Shown here: positions 36,534 through 45,472 of the stretch, piece by piece | Position numbering within the stretch: the first letter of the stretch is position 1 | Layout of the letters: the number at the start of each line of letters is the position of its first letter | Origin: Nitrospirota bacterium | GTDB taxonomy: Bacteria > Nitrospirota > Leptospirillia > Leptospirillales > Leptospirillaceae | Length of the DNA: 64,000 nucleotides | Assembly (NCBI GenBank): GCA_021785195.1 | Contig: JAJYGC010000002.1 | Location: forward strand, 86,555 to 150,554 | Reading direction: 5' to 3' | Program-made: the position numbers and the translations under genes | Notes under the pieces: model-generated | What the model saw: the letters and a program-made list of their open reading frames with translations, nothing else | Database searches by the model: none | What the model was told of the DNA's origin: nothing

Positions 36534-39224
36534 CTAGTTGAACCCATATTTCCGGATAAACCAGTTTTTGACTGTCTGGGTCAGGAAGCAATAAAGGACA
36601 AGCATGGCGAGAAGCCATGGGAAATAGCTCCAAGGCAACGGTCTTAAGCCGAGTTCGGCGCCAAATGCGGAAAAGGGGATCAGAATCCCGAGTGTCATGA
36701 TGAGTCCGGTCATGATCAACAGGGGGGTGGAGGCCCGGCTCTGGATGAAAGGGATTTTTCGTGTCCGAATGATATGTACAATCAGTGTTTGGGAAAGAAG
36801 CCCTTCGATAAACCAGCCCGACTGAAAGACTCCCGCCTGTTCCGGGGTGTTGGCCTTGAACAGGAACCACATGAGGGCGAACGTCGCATAATCGAACAGG
36901 GAGCTGACCGGTCCGATGAAGACCATGAACCGTCCAATGTCCCCGATCTCCCATTTTCTGGGTTTTTCCAGATATTCTTCATCGACCTGGTCGAACGGGA
37001 TCGCCGTCTGGGAAAGATCATAAAGAAGGTTTTGTGTCAGGAGCTGAACCGGCTGCATCGGAAGGAATGGAAGGAAGACGCTTGATCCCAGAATGCTGAA
37101 AACGTTTCCAAAGTTGGAACTTGAACCCATCTTGATATATTTGATGATGTTTCCAAAGACCTTTCGTCCTTCGATGATTCCTTCCTCCAAAACCAGGAGG
37201 CTTTTTTCAAGCAAAATGATGTCCGCCGACTCCTTGGCGATGTCGACGGCATTCTCGACGGAGATTCCGACATCCGCGGCCTTCAGGGCCGGAGCATCGT
37301 TGATGCCGTCGCCGATAAATCCGACAACCCGCCCCTTGCGCTGGAGGGAGTGGATGATGCGCTCTTTCTGGACGGGAGTGAGTTTGGCAAAAACAGAGGT
37401 TTCCCCGACTATGGTATCAAGATCCTCGTCAGACAGGATCTCCAGCTCCGGGCCCAGCATCAGGGATTTGACTTCAATCCCGACCTCCCTGCAGATTTTT
37501 TGGGTGACAAGTTCGTTGTCTCCTGTAAGAACCTTTACGGAAACCCCTTTGCGGGCAAGGAGGTTGATTGCCTCCCGGGCCGTTTCCTTGGGAGGGTCCA
37601 GAAATGCGATGAACCCCAGAAGGGTCAGGTGATTTTCGTCCTGGACGGAATAGGTGGAAGATTCCCCCGTAAACTCTTTGTAGGCAACGGCAATGACCCT
37701 GAGACCATCATGGTTGAGCTCCTGGGCGAGGCGATAGCAGCGATCCCGGGGAAGTTCTCCGATCGGCAGAATGTTTCCATCGATTTCGGCTGAATCGCAA
37801 ACCGTGAAAATTTCCTCCAGCGCTCCTTTGCAGATCAGGATGTGCTGTCCTTTTTCGCGTTCAACGATGACCGACATGCGTTTCCTTGAAAAATCAAATG
37901 GGATTTCATCGACCTTTCGGTAATTTCTCTCGACTTCCATTTCCCCCCAGATTTCGTGATGTTTGAGAATCGCGACATCCAGAAGGTTTTTAAGACCCGT
38001 CTGATGGAAGCTGTTGAGGTAAGCATATTGGAGGACATGGTTTTTGGTGCTTCCCAAGGGGTCAACGTACTTTTCAAGGACAACCTGGTCCTGGGTGAGT
38101 GTTCCCGTCTTGTCGGTGCAGAGAACGTCTATGGCCCCAAAATTCTGGATGGCATTGAGGCGTTTGACGATCACCTTTCTTCTGGACAGTGACAGGGCGC
38201 CCCGAGCGAGATTGACCGTTACGATCATGGGGAGCATTTCCGGGGTCAGTCCGACGGCCACCGCGACAGAAAACATGAAGGCTTCGAGCCAATGGCCTTT
38301 TGCGAGACCATTGATCAGAAAAACAGTGGGAGTCATCACCAACATGAATTTGAGCATCATCCATGTGAACCGGTGGATCCCCCGGTCGAAGCTTGTCAGG
38401 CTCCGATGGCTGGAAAGAGTCTTGGCGATGGATCCCAGAAAAGTATTCCGTCCCGTTTTCAGCACGATGGCCTGGGCTGTTCCGCTAATGACACTGGTTC
38501 CCATCAGGCAGATGTTCGAAAGTTCCAGTAGGCCGGTTTTGAGGGCAGGGTTCTGGAATGAAAACTTTTCAACAGGCATGGATTCACCTGTCAGCGATGA
38601 CTGGCTGACATAGAGATCTTTCGAGGAAAGGATCCGTACATCCGCCGGAACCATGTCTCCGGCGGAAAGATGGATAAGATCTCCCGGAACCAGCTCCCTG
38701 ATCGGTATTTCAACGCGTTTGGAGGTGACTGGTTCTTCATTGGGAAAGCCTTGTTTTTGGACTTCGGTTTTGTGGCGCCGGACAACGGTTGCATTTGTGC
38801 TGACCATGGACTGGAGCTTCTGTGCGGCCCTGGTGGAACGGAATTCCTGAAAGAATGTCAGGAAAATGCTGATGGTGACCATCGCACCCATGACGATTGC
38901 GCCCCTTTGATCGTTTGTCAGGTCCGAAATGATCGCAAGGGCGGTCAAAAGGAGGATGAACGGATTCAAGAAGGCCTTGAGGAGCTGCCTGGGCCACTGG
39001 AGGCTTTCCTGACCAATCTCGTTGGCCCCGATCCGTTCCCGTCGGGATTGGGCATCGTCCTCTGTCAGGCCCAGGGGGCTGCTGTCAAGATGGATGTATA
39101 GTTCATTCGGGTTAAAATTTGAGGCCCTGAAGAAAAAAGGGCTGTGCCGATAGGTTACTCCGGTGGGTCTGGAGTGTTCCGAATCCTTTTTCGTTTCCAC
39201 GGTTTCCGGTGACAATGTGTTCAT
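36534..39224 (-). CDS. mgtA: Magnesium-translocating P-type ATPase (MgtA/MgtB type)
   Basis: 896 residues. The phosphorylation motif is CTDKTGTLTQD, the nucleotide-binding and hinge motifs are VKVLTGDNELVT and GFIGDGINDAPALKAADVG, and the actuator domain has SSLTGESMPVEK. About ten membrane helices are arranged as pairs near 85-120 and 265-320 and six at the C-terminus. The overall plan and length fit the MgtA/MgtB Mg2+ importers of the inner membrane. No mgtC or recognised Mg-responsive leader is seen; only 33 bases separate it from the porin-like gene downstream of the TPR gene. Confidence 0.92.
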   Translation of the reverse strand: MNTLSPETVETKKDSEHSRPTGVTYRHSPFFFRASNFNPNELYIHLDSSPLGLTEDDAQSRRERIGANEIGQESLQWPRQLLKAFLNPFILLLTALAIISDLTNDQRGAIVMGAMVTISIFLTFFQEFRSTRAAQKLQSMVSTNATVVRRHKTEVQKQGFPNEEPVTSKRVEIPIRELVPGDLIHLSAGDMVPADVRILSSKDLYVSQSSLTGESMPVEKFSFQNPALKTGLLELSNICLMGTSVISGTAQAIVLKTGRNTFLGSIAKTLSSHRSLTSFDRGIHRFTWMMLKFMLVMTPTVFLINGLAKGHWLEAFMFSVAVAVGLTPEMLPMIVTVNLARGALSLSRRKVIVKRLNAIQNFGAIDVLCTDKTGTLTQDQVVLEKYVDPLGSTKNHVLQYAYLNSFHQTGLKNLLDVAILKHHEIWGEMEVERNYRKVDEIPFDFSRKRMSVIVEREKGQHILICKGALEEIFTVCDSAEIDGNILPIGELPRDRCYRLAQELNHDGLRVIAVAYKEFTGESSTYSVQDENHLTLLGFIAFLDPPKETAREAINLLARKGVSVKVLTGDNELVTQKICREVGIEVKSLMLGPELEILSDEDLDTIVGETSVFAKLTPVQKERIIHSLQRKGRVVGFIGDGINDAPALKAADVGISVENAVDIAKESADIILLEKSLLVLEEGIIEGRKVFGNIIKYIKMGSSSNFGNVFSILGSSVFLPFLPMQPVQLLTQNLLYDLSQTAIPFDQVDEEYLEKPRKWEIGDIGRFMVFIGPVSSLFDYATFALMWFLFKANTPEQAGVFQSGWFIEGLLSQTLIVHIIRTRKIPFIQSRASTPLLIMTGLIMTLGILIPFSAFGAELGLRPLPWSYFPWLLAMLVLYCFLTQTVKNWFIRKYGFN

Positions 39225-39257
39225 GAGATATCCCGATCCTTGGCTCTTATCAACTGT

Positions 39258-40358
39258 CTACTCCCCGCGATAACCGAACGGGCCGTTGTAGTAGACGGTA
39301 ATGGTTCCCATGGGGGTGTATGTCTGGGGATAGTTCGACTGGTAGAGGGGGAAGGCCATGCCAGCTCCCCAGGTGATATTGATGGGGCCTTTGTATGGCC
39401 ATGTGATCTCGATGCCGGGATCGATCCAGATAAATGACCATGCCGGAGTATTGGCCGCTCCGAAGAGAAGGCTTTGTCCAGCTTGGCTTTCCCCGAAAAA
39501 CTCCAGAACGTAACCGGCCCCCCAAGTGTCGTTCAGGACATGTTCGAAGGCCCCGGCATAGTAGAGAAGGTTTCCGTTAATGATTTTCTGGGGTTGGGTC
39601 GTCATGCCCATCTGGTTGTCCATCGTATATCCTGGCCCCACTGTCGTGGGGTTTAGGAGAATGTCTCCGGCCTGGAAGTAGATCATGAACGGCTTGAAAT
39701 GCTTCCTGAGAATGAAATAAATCCCTTCGTTAAAACTTCCGTCACCGGTCTGGTCTGTCGTGTACTGGCTCGGTTCAAGATTCAGGTAGTGTCCCGTGGG
39801 AAGGGTGAACTGGGCTTCCAGAGTCATGGCCGGGCGGGACCAGAACGAAAAGACATCCCCATCTTCGGTGAGCTGTCGCTTGAACCATAGAAGCGTGTCT
39901 CCCACGCCCAGGTTCTGGATCGATTGTCCCGGTGGGGTCGTAGGGTATGTCCCCTGGTTAATGACGATCGGAATGCTTACATCAAACTCCCAGTTCTTGC
40001 TGACTCCGATGCTGATCCGTTCGGGCATGGAGAGGATTGATGTCCCGAGAGAGGGTTGGAGGAAGTCAAAAACATACGGTTCAATAAAAAATGAACCGAC
40101 CGGTTCGACCTCCGCGGTGCCCGTGAAGAAGGGACCGCTGGTATTGGGTCCCCAGGGGAGGTAGGTGGGCTGGAGAGGCTCCAGGTCCGGCACCAGGTCG
40201 TGGTTCATGTCCTCTTCATAGGCGGAGGGAGGCGTCACGTCCGCCGGGGGTTCTGCCGCGAGCGCGGGAACCGGTCGGGCCACCAGGAGGAGGGCCAGGA
40301 TGCCCGCCAGGGGGAGGGTCAATCGCCGGGCGGATGGGGCTGGACAAAAATCAGCCAT
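39258..40358 (-). CDS. Outer-membrane beta-barrel protein (porin-like), unknown substrate
   Basis: About 366 residues from ATG 40358, which overlaps the upstream TPR gene by eight bases; a longer frame to 40421 is not supported. Residues 1-35 form a signal peptide (LTLPLAGILALLLVARPVPALAAEP). The mature protein is rich in aromatic and Gly residues with alternating strands (WEFDVSIPIVINQGTYP, ITVYYNGPFGY) and ends near an aromatic strand, as in outer-membrane barrels of the transporter/MetA type. Coupled translation with the TPR lipoprotein suggests they work together. Confidence 0.75.
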   Translation of the reverse strand: MADFCPAPSARRLTLPLAGILALLLVARPVPALAAEPPADVTPPSAYEEDMNHDLVPDLEPLQPTYLPWGPNTSGPFFTGTAEVEPVGSFFIEPYVFDFLQPSLGTSILSMPERISIGVSKNWEFDVSIPIVINQGTYPTTPPGQSIQNLGVGDTLLWFKRQLTEDGDVFSFWSRPAMTLEAQFTLPTGHYLNLEPSQYTTDQTGDGSFNEGIYFILRKHFKPFMIYFQAGDILLNPTTVGPGYTMDNQMGMTTQPQKIINGNLLYYAGAFEHVLNDTWGAGYVLEFFGESQAGQSLLFGAANTPAWSFIWIDPGIEITWPYKGPINITWGAGMAFPLYQSNYPQTYTPMGTITVYYNGPFGYRGE

Positions 40359-40911
40359 TGTTTCCGACCTGCGAGAGCCTGGAAAGGTAGGTCTGGGCCA
40401 TGGAATCCGACGGCCGGGCATTCAGGATTTCCCTCAGGAGGAGCCGGGCGGACTCCCGGTGGCCGGTGTGGAGGTCGGCAATGGCGAGCAGGAGGCGGAA
40501 CCCCTTGGGCCAGGGGTGGAGGGGTTCGAGGGAGAGAAGGAGGGAGCGGGCTTCGGGGTACCGGGTTTCGGCGAGCAGGAGCCGGGCCTTGTTCAGGCGG
40601 AGGAAGGGGTTCCCGGGGTTCAGGGCCAGCGCCTGGTCGAGGTCTCCTTCGGCACTGGTATACTTGGACTGTCGGAAGTCAAGGCAGGCGAGGTTGTTCC
40701 AGGCGACAAAGTCGTGGGGGTTGCGTTTCAGGAGATTGGAGAGGTCGGCCCGGGCCCGGTCGACGCGGCCGGCGGCGAGATTCCGGGAAAAGGAACGGGA
40801 GAGGGATTCGCCGGGGTCCGGGGAGGGAGAGAGGAAGGCGCATCCCAGCCCTGACAGGAGAAGGAGTCCGGGGATCGCTCCGGAAAGGATTCGAAAGACT
40901 GTTCGGTTCAT
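40351..40911 (-). CDS. TPR lipoprotein, copy 1
   Basis: 186 residues. The start ATG 40911 has CAGGAGA upstream. The signal peptide ends in lipobox LSGLGC. The mature part has at least three tetratricopeptide repeats: DFVAWNNLACLDFRQSKYTSA, LDQALALNPGNPFLRLNKAR and a third around HPWPKGFRLLLAIADLHTGH. TPR lipoproteins usually scaffold envelope complexes. It is clearly paralogous to the gene at 42931-43533 (the same WNNLA, LNKARLLLAE and GFRxLLAIA blocks). It is translationally coupled to the outer-membrane protein gene. Confidence 0.85.
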   Translation of the reverse strand: MNRTVFRILSGAIPGLLLLSGLGCAFLSPSPDPGESLSRSFSRNLAAGRVDRARADLSNLLKRNPHDFVAWNNLACLDFRQSKYTSAEGDLDQALALNPGNPFLRLNKARLLLAETRYPEARSLLLSLEPLHPWPKGFRLLLAIADLHTGHRESARLLLREILNARPSDSMAQTYLSRLSQVGNNG

Positions 40912-41234
40912 GGGGTGTTCTCCTGAAATGAGTAATCGCCAATCGGGGCCTTTTCTGGCCTCTTGAATTGAGAGTAGGTCTCTTTTCATTATGAGATAAA
41001 GTATCATTTAAATCAATGGCGACTGGTCCTTGGATTTGGTTGTTGACCGGTTGGATCGAAGACCCAGGAATGGTCCGGTATGGTCTGATTTTCCCCTCGG
41101 AATCTGCAGGTTTTTCTCGTCCTTCCCCGTTTGAAACGGGACCCGGAATCCGGGAGTCCCGTTCGGTCTCGAACGGAGGCCGGGTCCAAAATTGAATGGA
41201 ATCGGATCTGCATTCAAGGATAAAGGAGGACAGC
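40912..41234. other. Divergent region between TPR lipoprotein and mscL
   Basis: About 320 bases with no gene. The left half is AT-rich and probably carries the TPR promoter. The right half contains three back-to-back palindromes listed separately. Confidence 0.55.
41126..41176. repeat. Three consecutive palindromes upstream of mscL
   Basis: CCCGTTT-G-AAACGGG (41126-41140), CCCGGA-A-TCCGGG (41142-41154) and CCGTTCG-GTCT-CGAACGG (41159-41176) are all perfect and nearly contiguous. They end 58 bases before the mscL start, so they may form a structured leader or regulator binding sites. Confidence 0.75.
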
Positions 41235-41714
41235 ATGTTCAAGGATTTCAGGGTGTTCATCATGCGTGGAAATGTAGTGGACATGGCGGTTGGCATCATC
41301 ATCGGGGCTGCGTTCGGGGCGATCATCCAGTCGCTGGTTGCGGATGTCATTATGCCACCGATCGGCCTTCTCCTGGGGAAAACGGATTTCATGAACAAGT
41401 TTCTCATTCTTCGGGAAGGGTTTCCGGCCTCTCCTTACCATACGGTGATGGAGGCCAATAAGGCGGGGGCGGTGACACTGAATTACGGGGTTTTTCTGAC
41501 CACCGTGGTCCGGTTCCTGATTGTCGGGATTGCCGTTTTTTTCCTGATACGGTTCGTCAACCGGCTGACCGCTCTTGGTCCCAAAAAGGAAAGTCCTCCC
41601 CCTGAAACAACAAAATCCTGTCCCTATTGCATCTCCATGATTCCGCTTGCGGCGACGCGTTGTCCGCAGTGCACGTCCACTCTTCAGGAAGTCTATCCCG
41701 GGACTCAGGGCTGA
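41235..41714 (+). CDS. mscL: Large-conductance mechanosensitive channel with zinc-ribbon tail
   Basis: 159 residues. The MscL signature FRVFIMRGNVVDMAVGIIIG is at the N-terminus, TM1 is GIIIGAAFGAIIQSLVADVI, a periplasmic loop follows and TM2 is FLIVGIAVFFLIRFV. It opens under membrane tension during osmotic downshock. After TM2 and the cytoplasmic linker there is a C-terminal CPYC...CPQC double CxxC motif (CPYCISMIPLAATRCPQC), a zinc-ribbon tail absent from E. coli MscL. The start ATG 41235 is preceded by AAAGGAGG; the frame upstream to 41196 is ignored. Confidence 0.95.
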   Translation: MFKDFRVFIMRGNVVDMAVGIIIGAAFGAIIQSLVADVIMPPIGLLLGKTDFMNKFLILREGFPASPYHTVMEANKAGAVTLNYGVFLTTVVRFLIVGIAVFFLIRFVNRLTALGPKKESPPPETTKSCPYCISMIPLAATRCPQCTSTLQEVYPGTQG

Positions 41715-41747
41715 TCCTCATCTATCGGATCTGAATGGAGCCCGGAG

Positions 41748-42912
41748 ATGGCAACGAAAGTGCATTCCCTCATCCTATGGGGACTGTGGTGGGGACTTTG
41801 GATCGGATTCTCTGGGATCGTCCTTGGCCCGGATTTCGTCCGTGCTGCCCCCGCCCCTCTTTCCCCCAGGCCCCAGGTGGATGTCCTGGTGTTCGCGAAC
41901 GGGGACAGGATGACCGGCCATCTTGAACGAATGGAGGATAAAAAAGTTTTCTTCAGGGCGGAAGAAGTGGGGGAGTTGGACATTCCATGGGAAAAGATTC
42001 TGAGACTGCAGACTTCCGGTGAGTTTGCCGTGATTCTGATCGGTAAAAAAGTCCAGAATGGACAGCCCGACCCAAAGGTTCCCCAAGGGAAGATTGATGT
42101 CACCGGTCCGAATCTGACGGTCCATACCCTGACCGGTCCGAAGGTTTATCCCGTCAAACGCATCGCCTTTCTCGTGGACGAAAAGACCTCCCGGACGAAT
42201 GTGGACCATATGCCGGGACTCCTGGACGGCTGGAAGGGATCGGTGACGGCCGGAGCCAGCCTCGAGGAATCCACCCAGACCGTAAGTACCTACAACAGCG
42301 GGGTCGTCCTGTCGCGTGGGGTGCCGTCGGTCCCATGGATGCTTCCGGACTCCCGGACCCTCCTGGGTTTTACCAGCACCTATGGAAGCATTTCCCAGCC
42401 CAATTCGCCTGCGCTTGAAACGAACATTTTTCACGGGAGCCTCGAGCAGGACAAATACCTCTCCCCCAATTCCTATCTGCTTGGCCAGGCGATTTTCGAC
42501 CACAACTCGACCCAGGGACTGGATCTTCAACAGATTTACGGTCTCGGGGGTGGTTATACCCTCATGAAACAGAGAAGATCAGGAACTTGATGTTACGATG
42601 ATCCTGAGCAATACCAAAAAGCAATTCGTTGGTTCCGTGCCCGAGAAAAACCTGATCGGCTCCACCATCGCCAACAATTTTTTTCACAAATTCGCCAATG
42701 AGATTCTCCTGACGGAAATCTCGTCGATTACGCCTCAATTCAATAATCCCAAATCCTACTCCGCAAACTATAGCGTGGGAGTGGACATGCCGGTCTACAA
42801 AAAACTGGGGTTTTCCATCGAGGTGATCGACAGCTATCTGAACGATCCGGCTCCGGGGTTCAACAGCAATTCCCTGCAGGTCAACACCGGACTGACCGAT
42901 ATGTTGCCCTGA
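41748..42912 (+). pseudogene. DUF481 (YdiY-like) outer-membrane protein gene with a frameshift
   Basis: The first part, 41748-42590, has a signal peptide (residues 1-33), a domain with VLVFANGDRMTGHLERMED, and the start of a barrel ending GLGGGYTLMK. The remainder is in the next frame: REDQELDVTMILSNTKKQF, then NLIGSTIANNFFHKF and SFSIEVIDSYLNDPAPGFN, the usual DUF481 C-terminus, ending at 42912. Skipping one base near 42565-42573 restores a single protein of about 387 residues. The rest is intact, so the shift is either recent or a sequencing error. It follows mscL by 33 bases. Confidence 0.82.
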
Positions 42913-42930
42913 ATGGGCCACTATCCGGGG

Positions 42931-43533
42931 TTAGCGGGGAGAGACGGGGGTGTTCCCGACGCCACCAGGAGCAGGAAGGGTCGAGGGGTCGGTGAGGTAG
43001 GCTTTGGCCAGCGGGTCGTCGGGGTGGTTGGCGAGGGTTTCCTGAAACAGGATCCGGGCCGCTTCCCTGTGGCCGGTTCGCCATTCCGCAATGGCCAGAA
43101 GGATCCTGAATCCGGGCGGCCAGGGACGGCTCTTTTCGAGTCCGAGAAGCAACTCCCTGGCCTCGTGGTTTTTGTGTTCGGCCAGGAGGAGCCGGGATTT
43201 GTTGAGTTTCAGTGTCTGGTTCTGCGGATCGACGGCAATTCCGTGGTTCAGGTCGGCCAGCGCCTGGGGGTAGTTCTTTTCCCGGAACTCGAGTGTGGCG
43301 AGATTGTTCCAGAGTGCCGGGTCCGACGGATCGGTTTTCTGGAGATGGTCCAGAATCGTTCTGGCCTCCCCAAGCTTGCTCTGGCGGATATCCTGGCTGG
43401 CCCGTGACAGAAGGGCGGATGGGTCTTCCGAAGGGGTGGTGGCGCAGGCGGAAAGGCCGACCAGAAGCGAAGCCATCCAGCAAAGGGTGTTGAGTCGTGG
43501 GGATCCGGAGAGGCTGATGATTCCTGGCGGCAA
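42931..43533 (-). CDS. TPR lipoprotein, copy 2
   Basis: Up to 200 residues with a lipoprotein signal (MASLLVGLSAC, lipobox LSAC) and three TPR units: DPALWNNLATLEFREKNYPQA, LNKSRLLLAEHKNHEARELL and PWPPGFRILLAIAEWRTGHRE. Nearly every conserved position matches the copy at 40351-40911. The frame starts at TTG 43533; an ATG 57 bases further in would shorten the signal to an improbable length, so TTG is kept with doubt. It converges on the DUF481 gene and lies downstream of hpnR on the same strand. Confidence 0.8.
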   Translation of the reverse strand: MPPGIISLSGSPRLNTLCWMASLLVGLSACATTPSEDPSALLSRASQDIRQSKLGEARTILDHLQKTDPSDPALWNNLATLEFREKNYPQALADLNHGIAVDPQNQTLKLNKSRLLLAEHKNHEARELLLGLEKSRPWPPGFRILLAIAEWRTGHREAARILFQETLANHPDDPLAKAYLTDPSTLPAPGGVGNTPVSPR

Positions 43534-43645
43534 TGTGAAATCCCGGCATATGGTTGAGGGTTGGACAGGAAACGCCGTTCCTGTCCATCACAATCGGATC
43601 CCATATTAACAGAGTCAGTTGCGGATCGGTTCCCCTGCCCGCCGC

Positions 43646-45193
43646 TCAGGACGGGTTCGTTCCCATCCGGGTCTGTTCCACGAACTGTTCGGTCAGGTCA
43701 TTGATGGCTCTGCCCTCTCTCCCCCGTCCCTCATGGATATAGAGCAGCGAGGGCTTGATTTCCGATTGGGAGGGAGGGGGTGGGGACATCTCGTATTTCA
43801 CCGGCAACAAATGATCGGACAGTTGCAGGTTCGGGTTGTATACGCTGTTGAATTTCCAGAGCATCTTGAGAAAATTCGTCTGGCCGTGGAGTAGGTGGCG
43901 CGCGACAATGGTCGCCGTTCCCTTGAGCGCCTGCCAGCCGAGATGTTTCCTGTTGAGGATTTGCTGGGTTTTGACCAGTTCTCCGTAAAATTCCGGAAGC
44001 GGCATGAGGGTTGGCAATACCGCGTGCTGTATGTCGAAAAGCCTGTAGTCCCTTGTCTGGAGCGATCGGGATTCCGTTCGCCAGCTTTCTGTTCCGGGGT
44101 AGGGTGTGTTGACGCTGATATTGACGATTTCGGGAATCTCGAGACACCACTCCCGTACCGTCTCGAACCTTTTTCGATCCCAGCCGGGATCCGCGATCAG
44201 ATTGATGGCAACGGTGATCCCGAGGGACCTCGCGAACTCCAGGGCCTCAAAATTTTTGCCCAGGGAGATCCGTTTGCGGTGGAGGGCCAACCCTTCGGCA
44301 TCGATCGCTTCGATCCCGAGAAACATATACTTCATTCCCAGGGTCTTCCAGAACTTGAAGACGTCCTTGTTGCGAAGCAGTACATCCCCCCGGGTTTCCA
44401 GATAATATTCTTTCCGGATCCCTTTCCTGAGGATCGCTTCCCCGATTTCAAACCCGTACTTGTCCTGAATGAACGCCACGTCATCGACAATGAAGATGCC
44501 GGGCTCCCGGATCGTTTCCAGGTCTTCGATGACTTTTTCCGTGCTGACTGTCCTGTAGCTTCTTCCGTAGAAGGTCCATGCACTGCAAAATGAGCAGTCC
44601 CAGGGACATCCCCTGGCGAATTCGATGGAGGCGCAGGGATCCAGTACCCCGATGAAGTACTTGTTCCGGTGCCGGACCAGATCCCTTGCAGGACGCAAGT
44701 CGTCGAGACTTTCTACAAACAGGGGCGGGGGTCCTTCTCCGGCAAGGGTCACCACTCCGGGGACCTTGTGAACTTCCCTGCGATCCCCTCCCGCCGCGTC
44801 CAGGAGCTTCACGATGGCGGCCTCCCCTTCCCCTTTGAGAACGCAATCAATCGCTCCCCCGGCGTGGTCGAGAAGATCTCGTGCGATGAAGGAGGCACTA
44901 TGTCCTCCCACAAAAAGGAAGCTTTCAGGCAGAGCGGAACGGGTGAGCTTGGCCAGGTCGATCACTTCGGGTACGTTTGCCAGATAGTTCAGGGAGAACC
45001 CCACCGCATCGGGTTTCCAGCGGTCAAGGATCCTGAAGAAATCTTTTTGGGATTCCACCTGAAGGTCGATCAGCTGGACGTCATGACCGGCCCGTCTTGC
45101 CGCCTGGGCCAACAGTTCAAGTCCCAGGGGTTCCAGGCGGAGATAAATTTTTGTATACATGAGCGGGCTTGGGTGAACGGCGAGAAACTTCAT
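43646..45193 (-). CDS. hpnR: HpnR-like hopanoid C-3 methylase (B12 radical SAM)
   Basis: 515 residues. The N-terminal B12-binding domain starts MKFLAVHPSPLMYTKIYLRL and has FLFVGGHSASFIARDLL and KGEGEAAI. The radical SAM core has CPWDCSFC, a C-x3-C-x2-C cluster motif. The N-terminal signature and length fit HpnR, which adds a methyl group at C-3 of hopanoids; the assignment is from memory and a related class B methylase is possible. The enzyme needs SAM and probably cobalamin, linking it to the cobalamin genes here. The start ATG follows GGAGGAGGG. It is divergent from the RuBisCO-like gene. Confidence 0.75.
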   Translation of the reverse strand: MKFLAVHPSPLMYTKIYLRLEPLGLELLAQAARRAGHDVQLIDLQVESQKDFFRILDRWKPDAVGFSLNYLANVPEVIDLAKLTRSALPESFLFVGGHSASFIARDLLDHAGGAIDCVLKGEGEAAIVKLLDAAGGDRREVHKVPGVVTLAGEGPPPLFVESLDDLRPARDLVRHRNKYFIGVLDPCASIEFARGCPWDCSFCSAWTFYGRSYRTVSTEKVIEDLETIREPGIFIVDDVAFIQDKYGFEIGEAILRKGIRKEYYLETRGDVLLRNKDVFKFWKTLGMKYMFLGIEAIDAEGLALHRKRISLGKNFEALEFARSLGITVAINLIADPGWDRKRFETVREWCLEIPEIVNISVNTPYPGTESWRTESRSLQTRDYRLFDIQHAVLPTLMPLPEFYGELVKTQQILNRKHLGWQALKGTATIVARHLLHGQTNFLKMLWKFNSVYNPNLQLSDHLLPVKYEMSPPPPSQSEIKPSLLYIHEGRGREGRAINDLTEQFVEQTRMGTNPS

Positions 45194-45472
45194 GGATCCC
45201 TCCTCCGGACAAGAACAGATTCAGATTGGAAGCAAGGTACACTGGGATGGGTGATGAAAAGCTGATCCTGTTTTTCTGTCCTCAATTCTACCCTCCCCTC
45301 TATTAGAACACGAAACGGTCAGAAGTTTCTGATCGACAAATCACAGATCCGTCATTTTGGATCCGACTTGGCAAACTCGCCCCGGTTTGGTCATGATACG
45401 GACGACAGTTCCTTAAGGGGGAAAGTTCCCCAACGGACCGAACGGGCCACAAATCGCTAAGGAGACACTGGA

